Part shown: piece after piece, positions 33,272 through 46,788 of the stretch | Layout: the number at the start of each line of letters is the position of its first letter | Numbering within the stretch: the first letter of the stretch is position 1 | Assembly: GCA_015183035.1 (NCBI GenBank) | Contig: JACZZP010000013.1 | Span: 372,001-436,000, forward strand | Length of the DNA: 64,000 nt | Direction: 5' to 3' | Origin: Meloidogyne chitwoodi | Lineage: Eukaryota; Nematoda; Chromadorea; Rhabditida; Meloidogynidae | The notes under the pieces: generated by a model | The model's input: only the letters and a program-made list of their open reading frames with translations | Databases searched by the model: none | What the model was told of the DNA's origin: nothing | Made by a program: the position numbers and the translations under genes

Positions 33272-36200
33272 TCACAGCCAGTAATGTTCAGCAAAGTCAA
33301 CACATAAGGACTGTTCAATGCGTGCAATAGCCACTCGCAAAGGCAAAGAACCAGTCAAGTCCTCACTGACTTGTTGTGAAGATAAAGAGCTCTGTAATTA
33401 TGAAAATTATATTTTTACAATTACAAATTCTGATTTTTAAATAATAAAAAAACTCTTATTAAAAATTGTAATTGCAATATATAAGTTGTAAATTCTGATA
33501 AAAATAAAACTTTAATATTACAATTTGTAATTCAAATTTATTTTTTTTGCAATTTGTAATTTAAGTTTATTTTCTTTTACAATTTGTAATTTAGGTTTAT
33601 TTTCTTCTACAACTTATAATTCAAGTTTATTTTAGATTAACAATTTGTAATTTAATTCTGTTATTAAAATTATTTTTACAAATTCTGATTTTATTACATC
33701 AAAAGACAAAAGTTGTTCTCCACCATTTTGTAGCATATCATATCCCTCACCATTACTACTACTAAAGTCAATAATATTTTGTTGTGCCAAAGCATGAAAG
33801 AATGGACGAAGTTCATGTAACGAAGTGAGCGTTTTAACATTAAATAATGAAATTGAACGAATTTCCAAGTCTTCTTGTGATATTTCACCATACTTTAAAA
33901 AATAGTTTAAAATAAATTAATAAAACATACTTTAGCATTTAATAATCGATTTAATCGAACAGAATAAGGTATAAACAACTCCCCAGTATTTTGGGGAAAT
34001 ATTCCTTTATTACAACTAATAGGTGAAACAAATGTCCACTTACACCTTAAAAATACTTTTTATTAAAAAAATAAAAAAAAATATTACATTTGAAACTGTG
34101 GAACATATCCAGATGGGAGAATACATAAAGTTTCCAATAATTTACATCCAGCCAAAAATAATTGTAATAATTGATCATCACGTGTAGAACGCTGTTCATC
34201 GAACGCTGCCAAATTGCTAGGAGAAGTAAGCAAATGTTGTTCAATTTGGGCAAGAATTTGTACCTAAATATTTTGGGGGTAAATATTTACAAATTCTGAT
34301 TTTATAAAAATAAACTTTAAAATTACAAATTGTATTTTCCTACCATTTCAGTAATCATTGAAGGCCAAACAGACACAAAACTATGCGGACTCATCTTTAC
34401 TAGAAGAACTCTATAGCAAGCAAAAACTTGTGAATGAATTACTGGCGCTTGGCATAAACGTAAATTTTCGGTTAATCTTTCTAAAAAACAATAAAAATAA
34501 ATTTAAAATTTTTTATTTTTAAATAACCATGTATCTCATTCAACTGCCCACTATATTGATCTCTTGCAGAACTCAAAATTACAAAAGCCAAACGTTTAAG
34601 ATATTGAGCTCTCATTTCATATTCTTGTTCTTTGCTTGTTATAAGAGTAGAGAATGTTGTTGAAGTTGAAGTTGTAATTCTAGCTATAAATTATTTATTT
34701 TTAAAAAATGATATATTTTTAATTAATAATAATAAATATATATATGTATATTAACCAAGCAATTCCTTAAAAGACGTTTTATCATTAGTCATTAAATTAT
34801 CAATGACCACTAGCCATGATTTAAGAGCATGAATATCCATTTTGAAAAAAGCTAAAAATTTACAATTTGTAAAAGTTTTTTTTTTTAAAGTTTTACAATT
34901 TATAATCTTAAAGTTTAAGTTATACAATTAGTAATTCAAGTTTATTTTTATTTTTTTTAATTAATATATAAAAATTACAATTATCCCATAATAGTTCCAT
35001 TGCATTTTTCTTCCAAATAGGACGCATATAATTAAAAGAACTCATTGAAGCAAGTAATTGTGAACTAGCCAAAAATGAACGGACATTTTTTGCACTTAAA
35101 ATAATAATAAAAAAAATTACTTTAAAAAATAAATAAATAAACCTTTTAGATTTTAAATAAGGAAGTGTATTATTCCAAACAGCTTGTAATGTTGGAAGTA
35201 ATTTATCTTTATCTTCATTTTTAGTAATTGAATCAATTAATTCAGTTAAATTCTATATTATTAAAAAATAAAAAAAATAAAAATTAAAACCTCAGCCAAA
35301 AAAAATATTGCTTGAGTTGAATCAGTTGGATCTTTTTTATTTATTCCACTATGATCTTTAATACTTGAACGTAAATTTGAAGAAGCTGACTTTTTTCCTC
35401 CTCCTCCTTCTGTTGTTGTTGTTCCACTAAAAGTAGATTGAATATCTAAAGTTGAGGAAGGAATACGACCACCACTTGAAGGAATTTGTTGATGACCACC
35501 ACTTAACGATATTGTAGAACCACGAATAGAACTTGCTTCAGATGGAAGAGAAGAAGCACTCAATGCAAGAGTAGTGGTAGATAAAGCTTTTTGGTCAAGT
35601 ACAGGACTTAGATCAGGAATAGATTTTTGACCTTTTTAAAAAAATATTAATTAAAAAAATATTTAAATAGTAAATTAATTACTAGAAGCATCCTGCCTAA
35701 CAACCAAAGTCCTTTTTAACCATGTAGTTGACTCAAGTTGCCAACCTATAATTGAATTTAGTGCTTCTGTTAATCGCTGACAAACATCTAAAATTGTTTT
35801 GCTAATATGACGATCTTCAATAATTGTTTGACATCCAACACGGCGAACAAATTCAACAAGAATCCTTATAAAAAATTTAAAATTAAAAAAAAAATTTTAA
35901 ATTTTATTTTACATAAATTGCAAAAATGATGCACGTGCAGGCATTAAAGAAAGTGTTGGTTCATTAAATAAAATTAAAAGAGAATTCCAAGATTCACGTA
36001 ATTCAGAAACCGTTGTTTGTCTAACACATTCATGTAAAAGTTCTAATAATGAAACTTCTAGAGAATAAAAAGATGGCTAAAAAATATATATTTAAGTTTG
36101 CAATTTTAAAGTTTATTTTTTTAAGATTTGTAATTAAAGTTTATTATTTTTTAAAATTTGTAATTCAAGTTGATTTTAGATTTGCAATTTGTAATTCAAG

Positions 36201-39200
36201 TTTATTTATTTTACAATTTGTAATTCAAGTTTTAATAATTTCTCTTACCGTTTTTCCACTTGTTTTATTTACACACTCCTTAATTAATTCACTTATTGAA
36301 CAAATTATTGAATTAAATGAAAGTGTTTTTAATTGTAAAAGTAATTTAGCTGCATAAAGTTGTTGTGAAGAATATAAAAATGTACACTGAAGAGAAAAAA
36401 AGTATTTTTATTTTGTTAATTAATAAAAACTAACTTGACATTGATCAATATTTTTTAATGAATGATGATGATCATTTTTACAACGAAATATCCACATAAT
36501 TCCAAAAGAATTAATTAACACATTTTTATGTTTTTTAGCAATTGGATTTAATATTTCCATTAAAAGAGGAATTAAAGCCTTAAAAAAATATTTAATTAAT
36601 TTAATAAAAAGGGAAGAAGAAATTTAATTAAATATACTTTAAAAGTATCAAATGAAGCTTGATGATTATGTGTTGTTTTTTGTTTAATTTCTAATTTTTG
36701 TTGTTTTTTATTATTATTGTTAGAAGCAACAAATGTCCAAACATCAGAAAGAATAGCTAAAATTCCAGGAAGACGTCGTATCATTTCTTTTTGTGCTTCA
36801 AGCCATTCAGGAGTTTTACCAATATTATCATTACGAGTTCCATTTGAAGAAGACTAAAAAAAATTATTTAAAAGAGGAGAAAGATAAGATAAATTTAAAA
36901 TAATAATTAAATAAAATTAAAATTAAAAGAAAAAAAATACCGAGCTATCAGTAGAAGTAAAAACTCTTCCAAATAAATTATTTATTAAACCAGTTCCAGG
37001 TATAACAGAAATTGCTGATCCAACCATACTTGTCATATTTGAAGAAGAAAATGTATTTGTTGATGTCGAATGTGTTGACGATAATGTTGTTGTTATTGTT
37101 GACATTGTTGTATTATTATTATTATTAATTCCTCCATTAATATTTTGAAAATTTGATTGAATAAAAGAATTATTATTTGCAATATTTTTTTGCTGGGTAG
37201 AAGAAGAAAATGGTAAAGATTTAATATTTGGTTGTTGAATTAAATTATTACTACTTAAAAGACGTTGTGTAGGCCAAAAAAGAGTTGAAGTAGTGCTATC
37301 AACCATTGAAAAATGGAGAATTGACATGAGTGATTCCATTAACTTAATTAATTAAAATTTAAGAAAAATAATAATAAAAATATTATTTTTAAAAAAAACA
37401 CACTTACAATAATAATATAATTAGCCGGATATTTAATTTGATCAATATTTTCAAGTCCATTATTATTCAATTGTTGTTGTTCATTATTATTAATAACATC
37501 AATAATAGGAATATAACGATAATCAACAAAATTAATTCCATTTTTAATTGTTGAACTATTATTTAAAAATGATGTCATCAAATTAGGATTTGTTGTTGTT
37601 GTTGGAGAAGATAATAATAATGATGATTGTTTCCGAAATTCACAAGTTGGATTATTTAGGAAAAAATATTTACAAATGTTGCGACATATTTGTTCAGTAA
37701 TGTGAACAACATGCGTTGCTAAAGCTCTAAAGAAAAGATTAAAATAAATTCTGATTTGTAAAAATAAATGTTTTAAAGAAATTCTGCTTTGTAAAAATAA
37801 ATATTTTAAAGAAATTCTGATTTGTAAAAATAAATGTTTTAAAGAAATTCTGATTTGTAAAAATAAATGTTTTAAAGAAATTCTGCTTTGTAAAAATAAA
37901 TATTTAAAAAAATTCTGATTTGTAAAAACAATAAATTATTTTACCTATCCAAATACGGTAAAATTCCAATCAAAAATTGTAACCAAAGTTCATGTCTTTC
38001 TGGGCAACGTTTTAAAGCATTTAAAATTACACCCAAAAATAGACGAAGTTCAACAACAGAATATCGAGATTCGCGAATAGTCGACCGATTTTGTGATGAA
38101 TTGTAATTAATTTGATTTTCAGTTAATTGTGGGGTACCAAAGTTTACAGGTATTTTATAGGCGTTCTGAAAAAATAAATAAAATTACAATTATAAATTCT
38201 GATTTAAAAATAAAAATTCTGATGCATAAAACTTAAGATTACAAACTGTAAATTCTGATTATTTAAATTTACAATTTTTAATCTTGCATTCTGTTTTGTA
38301 AAAATAATATAAAAATAAATTCTGATTTTTATTTAATTTTTACAATTACAAATTCTGATTATTTTAATAATTTTATATAATCATACGTTTGAATTAAAAT
38401 ATCTCATTCCAGAAAGAAGGCTATGTTCAAGAATAACAATTGAAGAAGTAAGATTTAGTAGAGAGCGATGATAAGCATATATTAAATCGCGAAAGTGAGA
38501 GCTATCTTTAGGGCCATTATTAAATTCAGCAATATCCATTGTTAGTGGCATTCTTAATTTTTTTTTAAATTAATTAAAAATAAATTTAAAAAAAAACCTC
38601 CAATTTTTCTGATTTGGAGGTGTTGGTACTGCAGCAAGCATTAAAGTTAAAACAACTTTTTGTGTTTTTGTTTGTCTGTAGGCATGTTGTACAAATGTTG
38701 TAAACTCTTTAGAGCCAGCATCGCGAACAATTCCTTCTAATATTCTCAAAAGTTCAGAAAAACAATCCAAAGCAGAAATCTATTTTTTTTAATATTAAAA
38801 AAAAATATATTTAAAAAATACTTTGCATTTCCAAGAAGCTACAAGATCATTTTCAGTAACATGATTAGTTGGGGAATTGAGATAATAAGAACGAAAATAG
38901 TAAAGAAGTATCTAAAAAATATATAATTTTTTTAAATAAAAAAATTCACTAACAGTCGAAAAAGTTTCCAACAGAGTAGGATTCTTCTGTTGTGATTTAT
39001 TATTTTCGTGTTGCTGCTGCTCTTTATCAATATTTGAGTCTTTTTCATTATTTAATTCCCAAAATCCTTCTCCTTGAATATGCCTATAATTTAAAAAATA
39101 AAAAAAAAATAATTTTAAAAAAAACCTATAATGATTTGACATCATTTCCATCAATTGTTGAGAAATATTTGTTGAAAAAACATTTTCATTTTTGCTACTT

Positions 39201-42200
39201 TTAAGTTTTTCAACATTTGAAGCAAAATTTGATACATTTGTAAAAAGCATACACAAAACAATTTCTTTTCCAATTCCATTTGAATTTTTTAAAAGTGTAC
39301 CAATTGTATGAAAAAGTCTTTCTGCTCTATTTAAATCAACCATTAATGGAGTTTCAGCATAAAATAACATATGAGAATAAGTTTCATCAAGAAGAGGTTG
39401 CTTGTAATCTCCTGGACATGTTGAATTGGGTAGTTCAGTTGGGTCAAATAAACGTAATTCATGTGTTCCAGTACTATAAATAATAAATAAACTTTATTCT
39501 GATTTGTAAAAATAATTTTTAAGTAAAATTCTGATTTGTAAAAATTATTTTTAAGTAAAATTCTGATTTGTAAAACTTATTTTTAAGTAGAATTCTGATT
39601 TGTAAAACTTATTTTTAAGCAAAATTCTGATTTGTAAAAATAATATAAAAATTACAATTAAAAATTCTGATTTTTAATAAACTCTCAAGTTTTAAAGTAT
39701 AAATTAAACCTAAATATAGACTCCTGAAGAGAATCTTGTCTACGATGGCCTGTTCTAATCCTTTTAATTGATTCACCGCTAGCATTATTACCACAAAAAT
39801 TATTATTATTATTATTAAAACCGCTAATTCTGGGTAAAGCGGCAGCAGTAGCAGCACAATTTTTTAAAGAACCAACTAAGCTAATTTGATCAAATTCTTT
39901 TTTTGATAATAAATTTTGTTGTTTATTTTCTTCAATTCTACTAATATTATTATTATTTGATGATGATGATTCATTTGAAACATTAAATGTATTATTATTT
40001 AATAAAATTGCTTCATTTAAATCTTCTCCTCTTTTTTCATTTTCTTCTTCTTCTTCATCAAAATTTAAACATACTACTGAATCAACCAAAAATTGTATAA
40101 CATCCAAAATTTCATTATCAAAAGTACAATCTAAAGAAATTGAATCATCTATAGATTCTGCATCATTGTCAAATTGAGGAATATCAGAAAGTGTTCGATT
40201 ATGATGAGATTTTCGAATACTTGTAGCAGAGCTGTTTTTTAAATTAAAAAAAAATTCAAAAAAAAATTAAAAAAAACCTTGTAGGAACAGCAACAACAAC
40301 ATTATTATTATTACTATTATTTAATAATTCCCCTCTTTCTTCTTCTCCTTTTTCGTTAAATTTATTTTGTTGTTTTTGTTGTACATTTTGTTGTTGAATT
40401 AATGTTGTTGTATTATTATTATTTATATTTTTTATTGTTTGTTGTAATGTTGTTGTTATTGTATCTGATGGTAAAAGTAAAAGTTGATTGAGTTCGGATA
40501 CCCAAGCCTTTTTTGGATCACAATTTATATAACTAAATTTAAATAAAAATAAATATTATTTAAATAAATATTTTTTAAAAATAAACACATCTTTTAAAAT
40601 TAAAAATAATAAATTTAAAAATTATTTTTTTTAAATTATTTTATGAATTAAAAATAATATTAAAAAAAAATATTCAATAAGTTGTATAAGTTTATAATAA
40701 AAAAAATATAAATAAAAAAACCTATTTTTCATTGGAAAAACATTATTATTATCAACATCTTTACAAACATGATGAAATACATGTTTTCCGGAAACTGTTG
40801 TTAAAGAAACACAATTAATTTCTGAAGGTAAAACATTTAATTGTTCTTGTGTTATACGTTGATTCATTTCAACAAATTGAATTGATACCTTTTTTTTTAA
40901 TTAAATTAATTAATTAAAAAATAATATTTAATTAAAATTTAATAAAAAAATATTAATTTAATAAATAATAAAATTAATTAATTCTTACTCTTGCAGTTGT
41001 TGGATTTAAAAGCATTAAAGCAAGCATTTGTAAAATTTTATTCAAATCATTATTTCTTGCACAATCTTGAAACCAAGAAAAAGCGATTGCTTTTAATTCG
41101 ACTTGCTCAAAACCAATAGAATCATCAGCAATAAAACCTAGCATTACCATTACAACACTTTAAAAAATTAAAAAAAGATTAAAAAAAAATTATTAAAAAA
41201 TTAACAAACCGATTAAAAGGTTTTAAAGCAATTCCAGTATAAACTTGATCAATTTGTGCATTTCTACAAAATGCCCATAAATCTCTAAATTTTTTAGCTG
41301 CTTCACCACTAATATTTTTATTATTACAAGTTAATTCAGAAACAATAATTTCTTCAATTTCACTACTAGAATTAGCTACTTGACGAGAATGTAGTTGAAG
41401 TAATAAAAGTGAAATTGTTTGAATTTGTTCCAAATTTGAATAATTTGAACAACAAGAAGAAGAAAAACATTTCCAAAGTGCTAAGGCAGAATTCTTAAAA
41501 AAAGAAAAATTAAAAAAACATATTTTTGTTCAATTTATGAACAAATAAAATCAATTACTAAAAGAAAAGGTCGAACCCATAACATAAAGAAAAGGTAGTC
41601 GAGAGCGTTAACCACTCAACCACCGCCAACTATTTATAAATATCTTTTCTTTAAGTTTTATAAACTAGGCGGGAAAATAAACGACGCTTGTTTATTAAAA
41701 AATATCCCCTGAATTAATTAGAATTGTTTCATAAATTCTAATTTAAAAAAAAATAAATAAAATAAACCGTGAAAAGTTGTTTTTTATCAAGTTCTTGAAA
41801 ATCATCACTAGAAAGAAATGGTCTCAATAAAACTGTTGTAGTTGTTTTTTTCTTCTTTTTATCTTCTTCTATTTCTTTATTTTCTTCAACAAATTTATTA
41901 TTATTATTTTTATTAATTCTTTTAAAAACAGCAAAGTGTTGTTCAATCATAGAAAGAGAACGTACATTTAAATATAAAATTAAATCAAAAAGTTTTGAAC
42001 GAATTTCAAAATCATTATTATTTGAAGTTTCTTCTTCTTCTTCTCTTATTTTCCATGAAGATGGGTCAATTACATCAATTAAAGGATTAATCCAATCAAA
42101 TTTTTTTGAATAAGAATTAAATATTGAGTCAGCTAAAATAGAAAAAATAAAAAAAGTAACACCCCAAATTTGATAAAAAAATTAAATTCAAACAAACTTA

Positions 42201-45200
42201 GAGATGTATATGAAATTAATAATGACGTTTGAAGATTATAAAATGGAAAATCAGCAAAATCTCTAATTAAAAGAGAAAATGCAGATAATACACCACCAAC
42301 ACCTTCACAATAATTTTCTTCACGACGATTTTTTATATATAAATTACAAATTAAAACAAATGCTTTAAGACAAGCTTTTAAAGATGATTCAATTAATAAT
42401 TGTTCTAAAAATTTAAAATAAAATTTTTTAATAAAATTTTTGGTAAATTAAGAGTCTCAGAAATACTAATAGGTTCCCCAAAATGTGTTCTCCCCCTTCA
42501 AATATTTCATAATAATTATAAAAAAATTTAAATTAAATATTTTCGAAGAGGGATTCATCAGAGGGATTCGGATAATCCAAAAAAAAAATTAAAAAAATAA
42601 ACCTTTTGCCAATTCCTCCCTTTCACATTCATTCTCTTCTTTAGGACTATTATTATTATTTAAAAATTCAAAAATATTTGTCACATTATTGTCACTTTGA
42701 TTAATTTGAGCTAATAAATGACGACATAAAACAATTATTGAAATATTTAAATAATTAAAAGAATCATCAAATCCAGTAATTAATATATGTTTTAATAATT
42801 TTGGTAAATAAATTGAACGAACATCTTCATTTATATTTAATTGAACATTTTTTAATGAATAAATAATCATCTTTAAATAAAAATTAATAATAATTTTTAT
42901 TGTTTTAAATTTAATAGCTTCCGGAAAATGTTTGAGTAAAAGAACATTACAAATAAATCAGAAAAACAAGAAAACACAAATAAATCAGAAAAACAAGAAA
43001 ACATAAATAAATCAGAAAAACAATAAAACACAAATAAATCAGAAAAACAAGAAAACACAAATAAATCAGAAAAACAAGAAAACATAAATAAATCAGAAAA
43101 ACAAGAAAACACAAATAAATCAGAAAAACAAGAAAACATAAATAAATCAGAAAAACAATAAAACACAAATAAATCAGAAAAACAAGAAAACACAAATAAA
43201 TCAGAAAAACAACAAACTTTTCTTTTTTTTTTGTGTTTTTCACGTATTTTCCGGAAGCCACATTAAATTAATTAATAAAAAATTAACCACTGGAAAAAGT
43301 GCATAAAGTTGTTGTTGTCTTTTTTGAAAATTAATAATAGTAGAAGAATCACTACCATCAATTAATAATTTATTATTATTAAATTCTTCTTCAAAATTTT
43401 CTTTAATTTTTAAATTTTGAGTTTTTATTCTAAAAAAAAAATAAAAATTTTAAAATCATAATTAAAATTAATTAAAAATACTTTGAAAAAAGCTTTTCAA
43501 AAAAATTCCATAAGAAATTAGGTTCAAGAGCTTTTAAAAGAGAATTGAAATTTTTAATAATTTCTTCTTTTCGAGTAGCCTGAAAATTAAAAAAATTATT
43601 TTTTTACTTTTTTAAAAATTTTTTTTTGTTAAAACTAAAGAGGAAAGGTTTCTTAAATCACTACAACCCACTAAAAAAAATATTTTTATTAAAAAATTAA
43701 AGAAATAGCCAAATAGGGTCATAATAACACCAAATAATCCAAGAAAAAAAAATTTTTTTTTTCAATTTTTTTATAATTAAAAAAAAAACCTGTAGATTAA
43801 CAGCAGCATCAACATTATTATTATTTACTTCACTTTTTAAAATTAAATCAGTAGAAACAAAATTATTTTCAAAAGAAGAGTCAATAGACATACATTCTTC
43901 ATAAAATTCTTTTAATAAATTTGGGTCACGCAAACAAAATGTTTCCAATAAATTTGGCAAAATTTCTTCCAAAACGAGTTGTCCAAGTTCTGGTCTATCC
44001 AACATGTAATGGAGAAGACGGCAAACACGAACTTCGGGGAATTGGAGTTGAGTTTTCTTTAAAATTAATTTTTTTTAATTATAAAACACAAATAAAACAA
44101 ATAAAACACAAATAAAAAACACAAATAAAACACAAATAAAACACAAATAAAAAACACAAATAAAACAAATAAAACACAAATAAAACACAAATAAAAAACA
44201 CAAATAAAACACAAATAAAAAACACAAATAAAACAAATAAAACACAAATAAAAAACACAAATAAAACACAAATAAAAAACACAAATAAAACAAATAAAAC
44301 ACAAATAAAAAACACAAATAAAACACAAATAAAAAACACAAATAAAACAAATAAAACACAAATAAAACACAAATAAAAAACACAAATAAAACACAAATAA
44401 AACACAAATAAAACAAATAAAACACAAATAAAAAACACAAATAAAACACAAATAAAACAAATAAAACACAAATAAAAAACACAAATAAAACACAAATAAA
44501 ACAAATAAAACACAAATAAAAAACACAAATAAAACACAAAAAACCTTTAAAAACGGTGGTTCTCTACGCAAAGTACCCATTGAAGGCGGAGATATTTCCA
44601 CAACTGTATCTGCCATTAAATAATCACAAATTGCACATTTAATGACAGGTAAAGCATATTGTTTGAAAAAGGCAAGATCTGTGGAGTCTTCAACACCATT
44701 AACAGGAAGACTGACAAAAGCCATATCATTAGAACTTAAAAATTTAATTTAAAATTTATTTAATTGGGTATTTATTTATTTTTAAATTAAAAAATTCAAA
44801 TAATGAAAGAAAAGGGGGTAGAACTTTTTGCGGACTAAACTTGCGGACTTTTTTTTTGCGGACAAATAGAAGAAAAAAGAGTCCGCAAACACACTTTTTA
44901 GTTTAAAAAAATTTAAAAAATATTAATTAAAAATTTTTCTTTTATTTTTTACCGATTTAATAGCCATTGATATAATCTTCTATTCAAACTCATATCCCTT
45001 CTCAAAACCAAAAATAAAGTTTTGCCTAATAAATCAACCAATTGTTGTTTTGTTGCCCATTTAGAATTTAAAGGTAATGACATACACAAAAAATCTAATA
45101 AATGTCTTTGAACTAAAGGAGAAGAAGAAGAATCTTCTGCAACATTACTCAATGCTTGTAACATTGAAATTTTATTTTTTTGACCTCCACAAAATGAAGA

Positions 45201-46788
45201 TAATAATTCTTCATTATTTTTTATTTTACGCTGTTTTTCTATTTTTGTATTAATAAATATTAGGGCAGGCAAACGAGCTGAAAGATTTCCGGATACTGCC
45301 TTTAAAAAAAAGAGTTTAATAATTTATAAAATATATTTAATTTAATTTTTATTAAAAAATTTTAATTTAGAAAAGCTTAGAACTAGAAAATGTCGTGGAG
45401 AAGAAAAGTGTGTATCTAGAAGATATTGAGGAAAACCTCAAAAAGAGAACCCCAAAAAATGTTGGGGAACTAGAAGGAATTAAAAAAAAATGTCTCAAGG
45501 ATCGAAGGGAAAACGCACTCTCTACTTTGTATAGAATACATTTTTGCCTTAAATTTAAGATAATAAAAGTTAAAAAAATTAAATTAAAATTTAAACCTGC
45601 CAAAAACACAAATAAAAAGCGTCAGATCCAACTTTTTCCAATAATTGGTCCAATAAATTAAATGTACGTCCATAAAATTCGGTTCCTTCTTCCAATGCTA
45701 ATAGAAGGGCGGTGATAAAGCCAGCAAGCGCTGGACGAAGATTTGGGCCAAGAGGCAAAATAAATTGTTCAAAAATTGAAAGCTTTTAAAAGAGAATAAT
45801 TAATTTAATAAAATTAAAAAAAACCAATTCTGATTTGACTTTAATTTGGCAATGATCCATTAACTTAAATTATAAAAAAAAATAAATAAATTAATTAAAA
45901 AATCAAACAGGAAAAAGTCCAGCAGAATAAAGAAAAAGATATTTTGACAAATTCTGTGTTCGACTCAACATTAAAAATACTTGACGATACGTGTCTAGAG
46001 CTTTAAGATGAACACCTAGTAGAAAATATTTTTTTTTAATTAAAAAAATTAAAAATAAAACCTGAAGGAAGTGCTGGATGCAAACATTGTGAGAGACGTT
46101 TAGAGACAGTCAATGCATTTGGAATGTCATTGAAGGATTTGGCGTTGGAGGAGAAAACCTTTATAAAATAAATTAAATAAAATGAAAGTTTTCTTTATGC
46201 AAAATTAGCAAATTCTATATCTTCTTTTATTCATTTAAATGCTTAATATAATTTAAACAGAAATAGAGTAATGATATAAATGATCGAAATGTAAAACTAC
46301 TCCTGGACCGAAGCTTAGGGGGACCGATATTTAAATAATTTCTTTTTAATAAATTTCCATTTGGTCAATGGAAATTCAGATAAATTTCTTCTTTTTTTAA
46401 ATACTAAGGTGTCGGTCCAAAAGAATCCTTCTAAAAGTATAGGTCCGTAAAGCTTCTTCCTAAAGTTACATTCCTAGAAGTTTAACCACATCGCCCCTTT
46501 CTTAAAGACTTTTAATTAATCCCAAAGCTAAATATCAAATATTTAAAAAAATAAAACCTTTCCCAACTTTCCCAATGCAGCAATTAAGTCAGCCCATTCT
46601 GTTGTAGATTCAAACGATTTTAAAGCTTTATCTACAGCAGAAGCATAAGCTTTATATTTATTATTTTGTTGTGCTGGTGTATGTCCTAAGAGAAAAGCGC
46701 TAGTAGTTGCTTCAAAATTGTGAGCTTAAATTAATTTTATTAAAATCAATTTAAATAAATTTAAAAAAAAACCGCTTGAAGTAGTCAT
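33272..46788 (-). CDS. pad-1: DOP1/Dopey family protein (PAD-1)
   Basis: Large cytosolic protein that acts with the flippase/MON2 machinery in endosome-Golgi traffic. 42 exons, about 2718 aa (family about 2400, enlarged by Asn/Gln/Ser inserts): 46773-46788, 46558-46724, 46062-46158, 45909-46015, 45825-45863, 45597-45782, 44953-45299, 44545-44734, 43790-44056, 43482-43579, 43288-43429, 42603-42870, 42198-42404, 41768-42132, 41210-41493, 40989-41157, 40722-40888, 40278-40532, 39710-40231, 39126-39473, 38954-39083, 38822-38911, 38598-38779, 38387-38552, 37945-38165, 37408-37726, 36941-37342, 36638-36853, 36435-36578, 36249-36386, 35913-36076, 35683-35864, 35291-35631, 35143-35252, 34979-35094, 34756-34851, 34528-34683, 34344-34480, 34088-34263, 33931-34045, 33698-33892, 33272-33391. 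Landmarks: SAVDKALKSFESTTEWADLI, RLSQCLHPALP, SKYLFLYSAGLFP, LEEGTEFYGRTFNLLDQLLE, LVLRRDMSLNRRLYQWLL, MLDRPELGQLVLE; near the C-terminus SWLVVIDNLMTNDKTSFKEL, KMSPHSFVSVWPSMITEM, SGYVPQFQM. All phases agree. Confidence 0.95.
37745..37935. repeat. 33-bp minisatellite in a DOP1 intron
   Basis: About six copies of ATTCTGATTTGTAAAAATAA plus ATGTTTTAAAGAA in intron 37727-37944; some copies read CTGCTTTG. Confidence 0.9.
39490..39645. repeat. 32-bp minisatellite in a DOP1 intron
   Basis: About five copies of AAATTCTGATTTGTAAAA followed by a TTATTTTTAAGT segment in intron 39474-39709. Uses the same TTCTGATTTGTAAAA word as the array at 37745. Confidence 0.9.
41556..41630 (-). pseudogene. tRNA-like remnant in a DOP1 intron
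   Basis: The minus strand reads GGTGGTTGAGTGGTTAACGC (A-box region, similar to class II tRNA) and ATGGGTTCGACC (B-box). The anticodon and acceptor arms do not pair, so it is not functional as a tRNA. Confidence 0.5.
42945..43215. repeat. 27-bp minisatellite in a DOP1 intron
   Basis: About ten copies of CAAATAAATCAGAAAAACAA plus GAAAACA in intron 42871-43287, flanked on both sides by TTCCGGAA words (about 42918 and 43250). Open frames read from it are repeat artefacts. Confidence 0.93.
44084..44543. repeat. AAAACACAAATA-type minisatellite in a DOP1 intron
   Basis: About 460 bp of short words AAAACACAAAT, AAAACAAAT and AAAAAACACAAAT in mixed order, almost filling intron 44057-44544. Reading frames through it give repetitive Cys/Phe/Val/Leu peptides and are not genes. 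Confidence 0.93.
45301..45596 (+). other. DOP1 intron with coding-like antisense stretch
   Basis: This 296-bp intron contains, on the plus strand at about 45380-45545, an open stretch with protein-like composition (KSVYLEDIEENLKKR, then PKNVGELEGIKKKCLKDRR). It has no clear start codon and is higher in GC than other introns. The pattern recalls the C-terminal region of Tc1/mariner-type transposases, but similarity is too weak to assign. Possibly a transposon fragment. Confidence 0.35.
46321..46418. repeat. Foldback hairpin in a DOP1 intron
   Basis: Nested inverted repeats: GGACCGATATTTAAA with TTTAAATACTAAGG and TCGGTCC outside, and a perfect 10-bp pair AATTTCCATT / AATGGAAATT inside with loop TGGTC. 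It lies in intron 46159-46557. Confidence 0.6.

Noticed and set aside
36049..36357. Plus-strand open frame of 102 residues
   Set aside because: Antisense to a DOP1 exon and an intron of TTTGTAATTCAAGTTTA words.
39615..39857. Minus-strand open frame starting MLLLLPLYPELAV
   Set aside because: Wrong frame across the true DOP1 exon 39710-40231.
42897..43261. Open frames of about 100 residues with CFSDLF-type repeats
   Set aside because: They are translations of the 27-bp intron minisatellite inside DOP1.
44065..44539. Open frames of 150-219 residues with Cys/Phe/Val/Leu repeats
   Set aside because: The repetitive part is the AAAACACAAAT array in a DOP1 intron; only the segment above 44545 is a real DOP1 exon.
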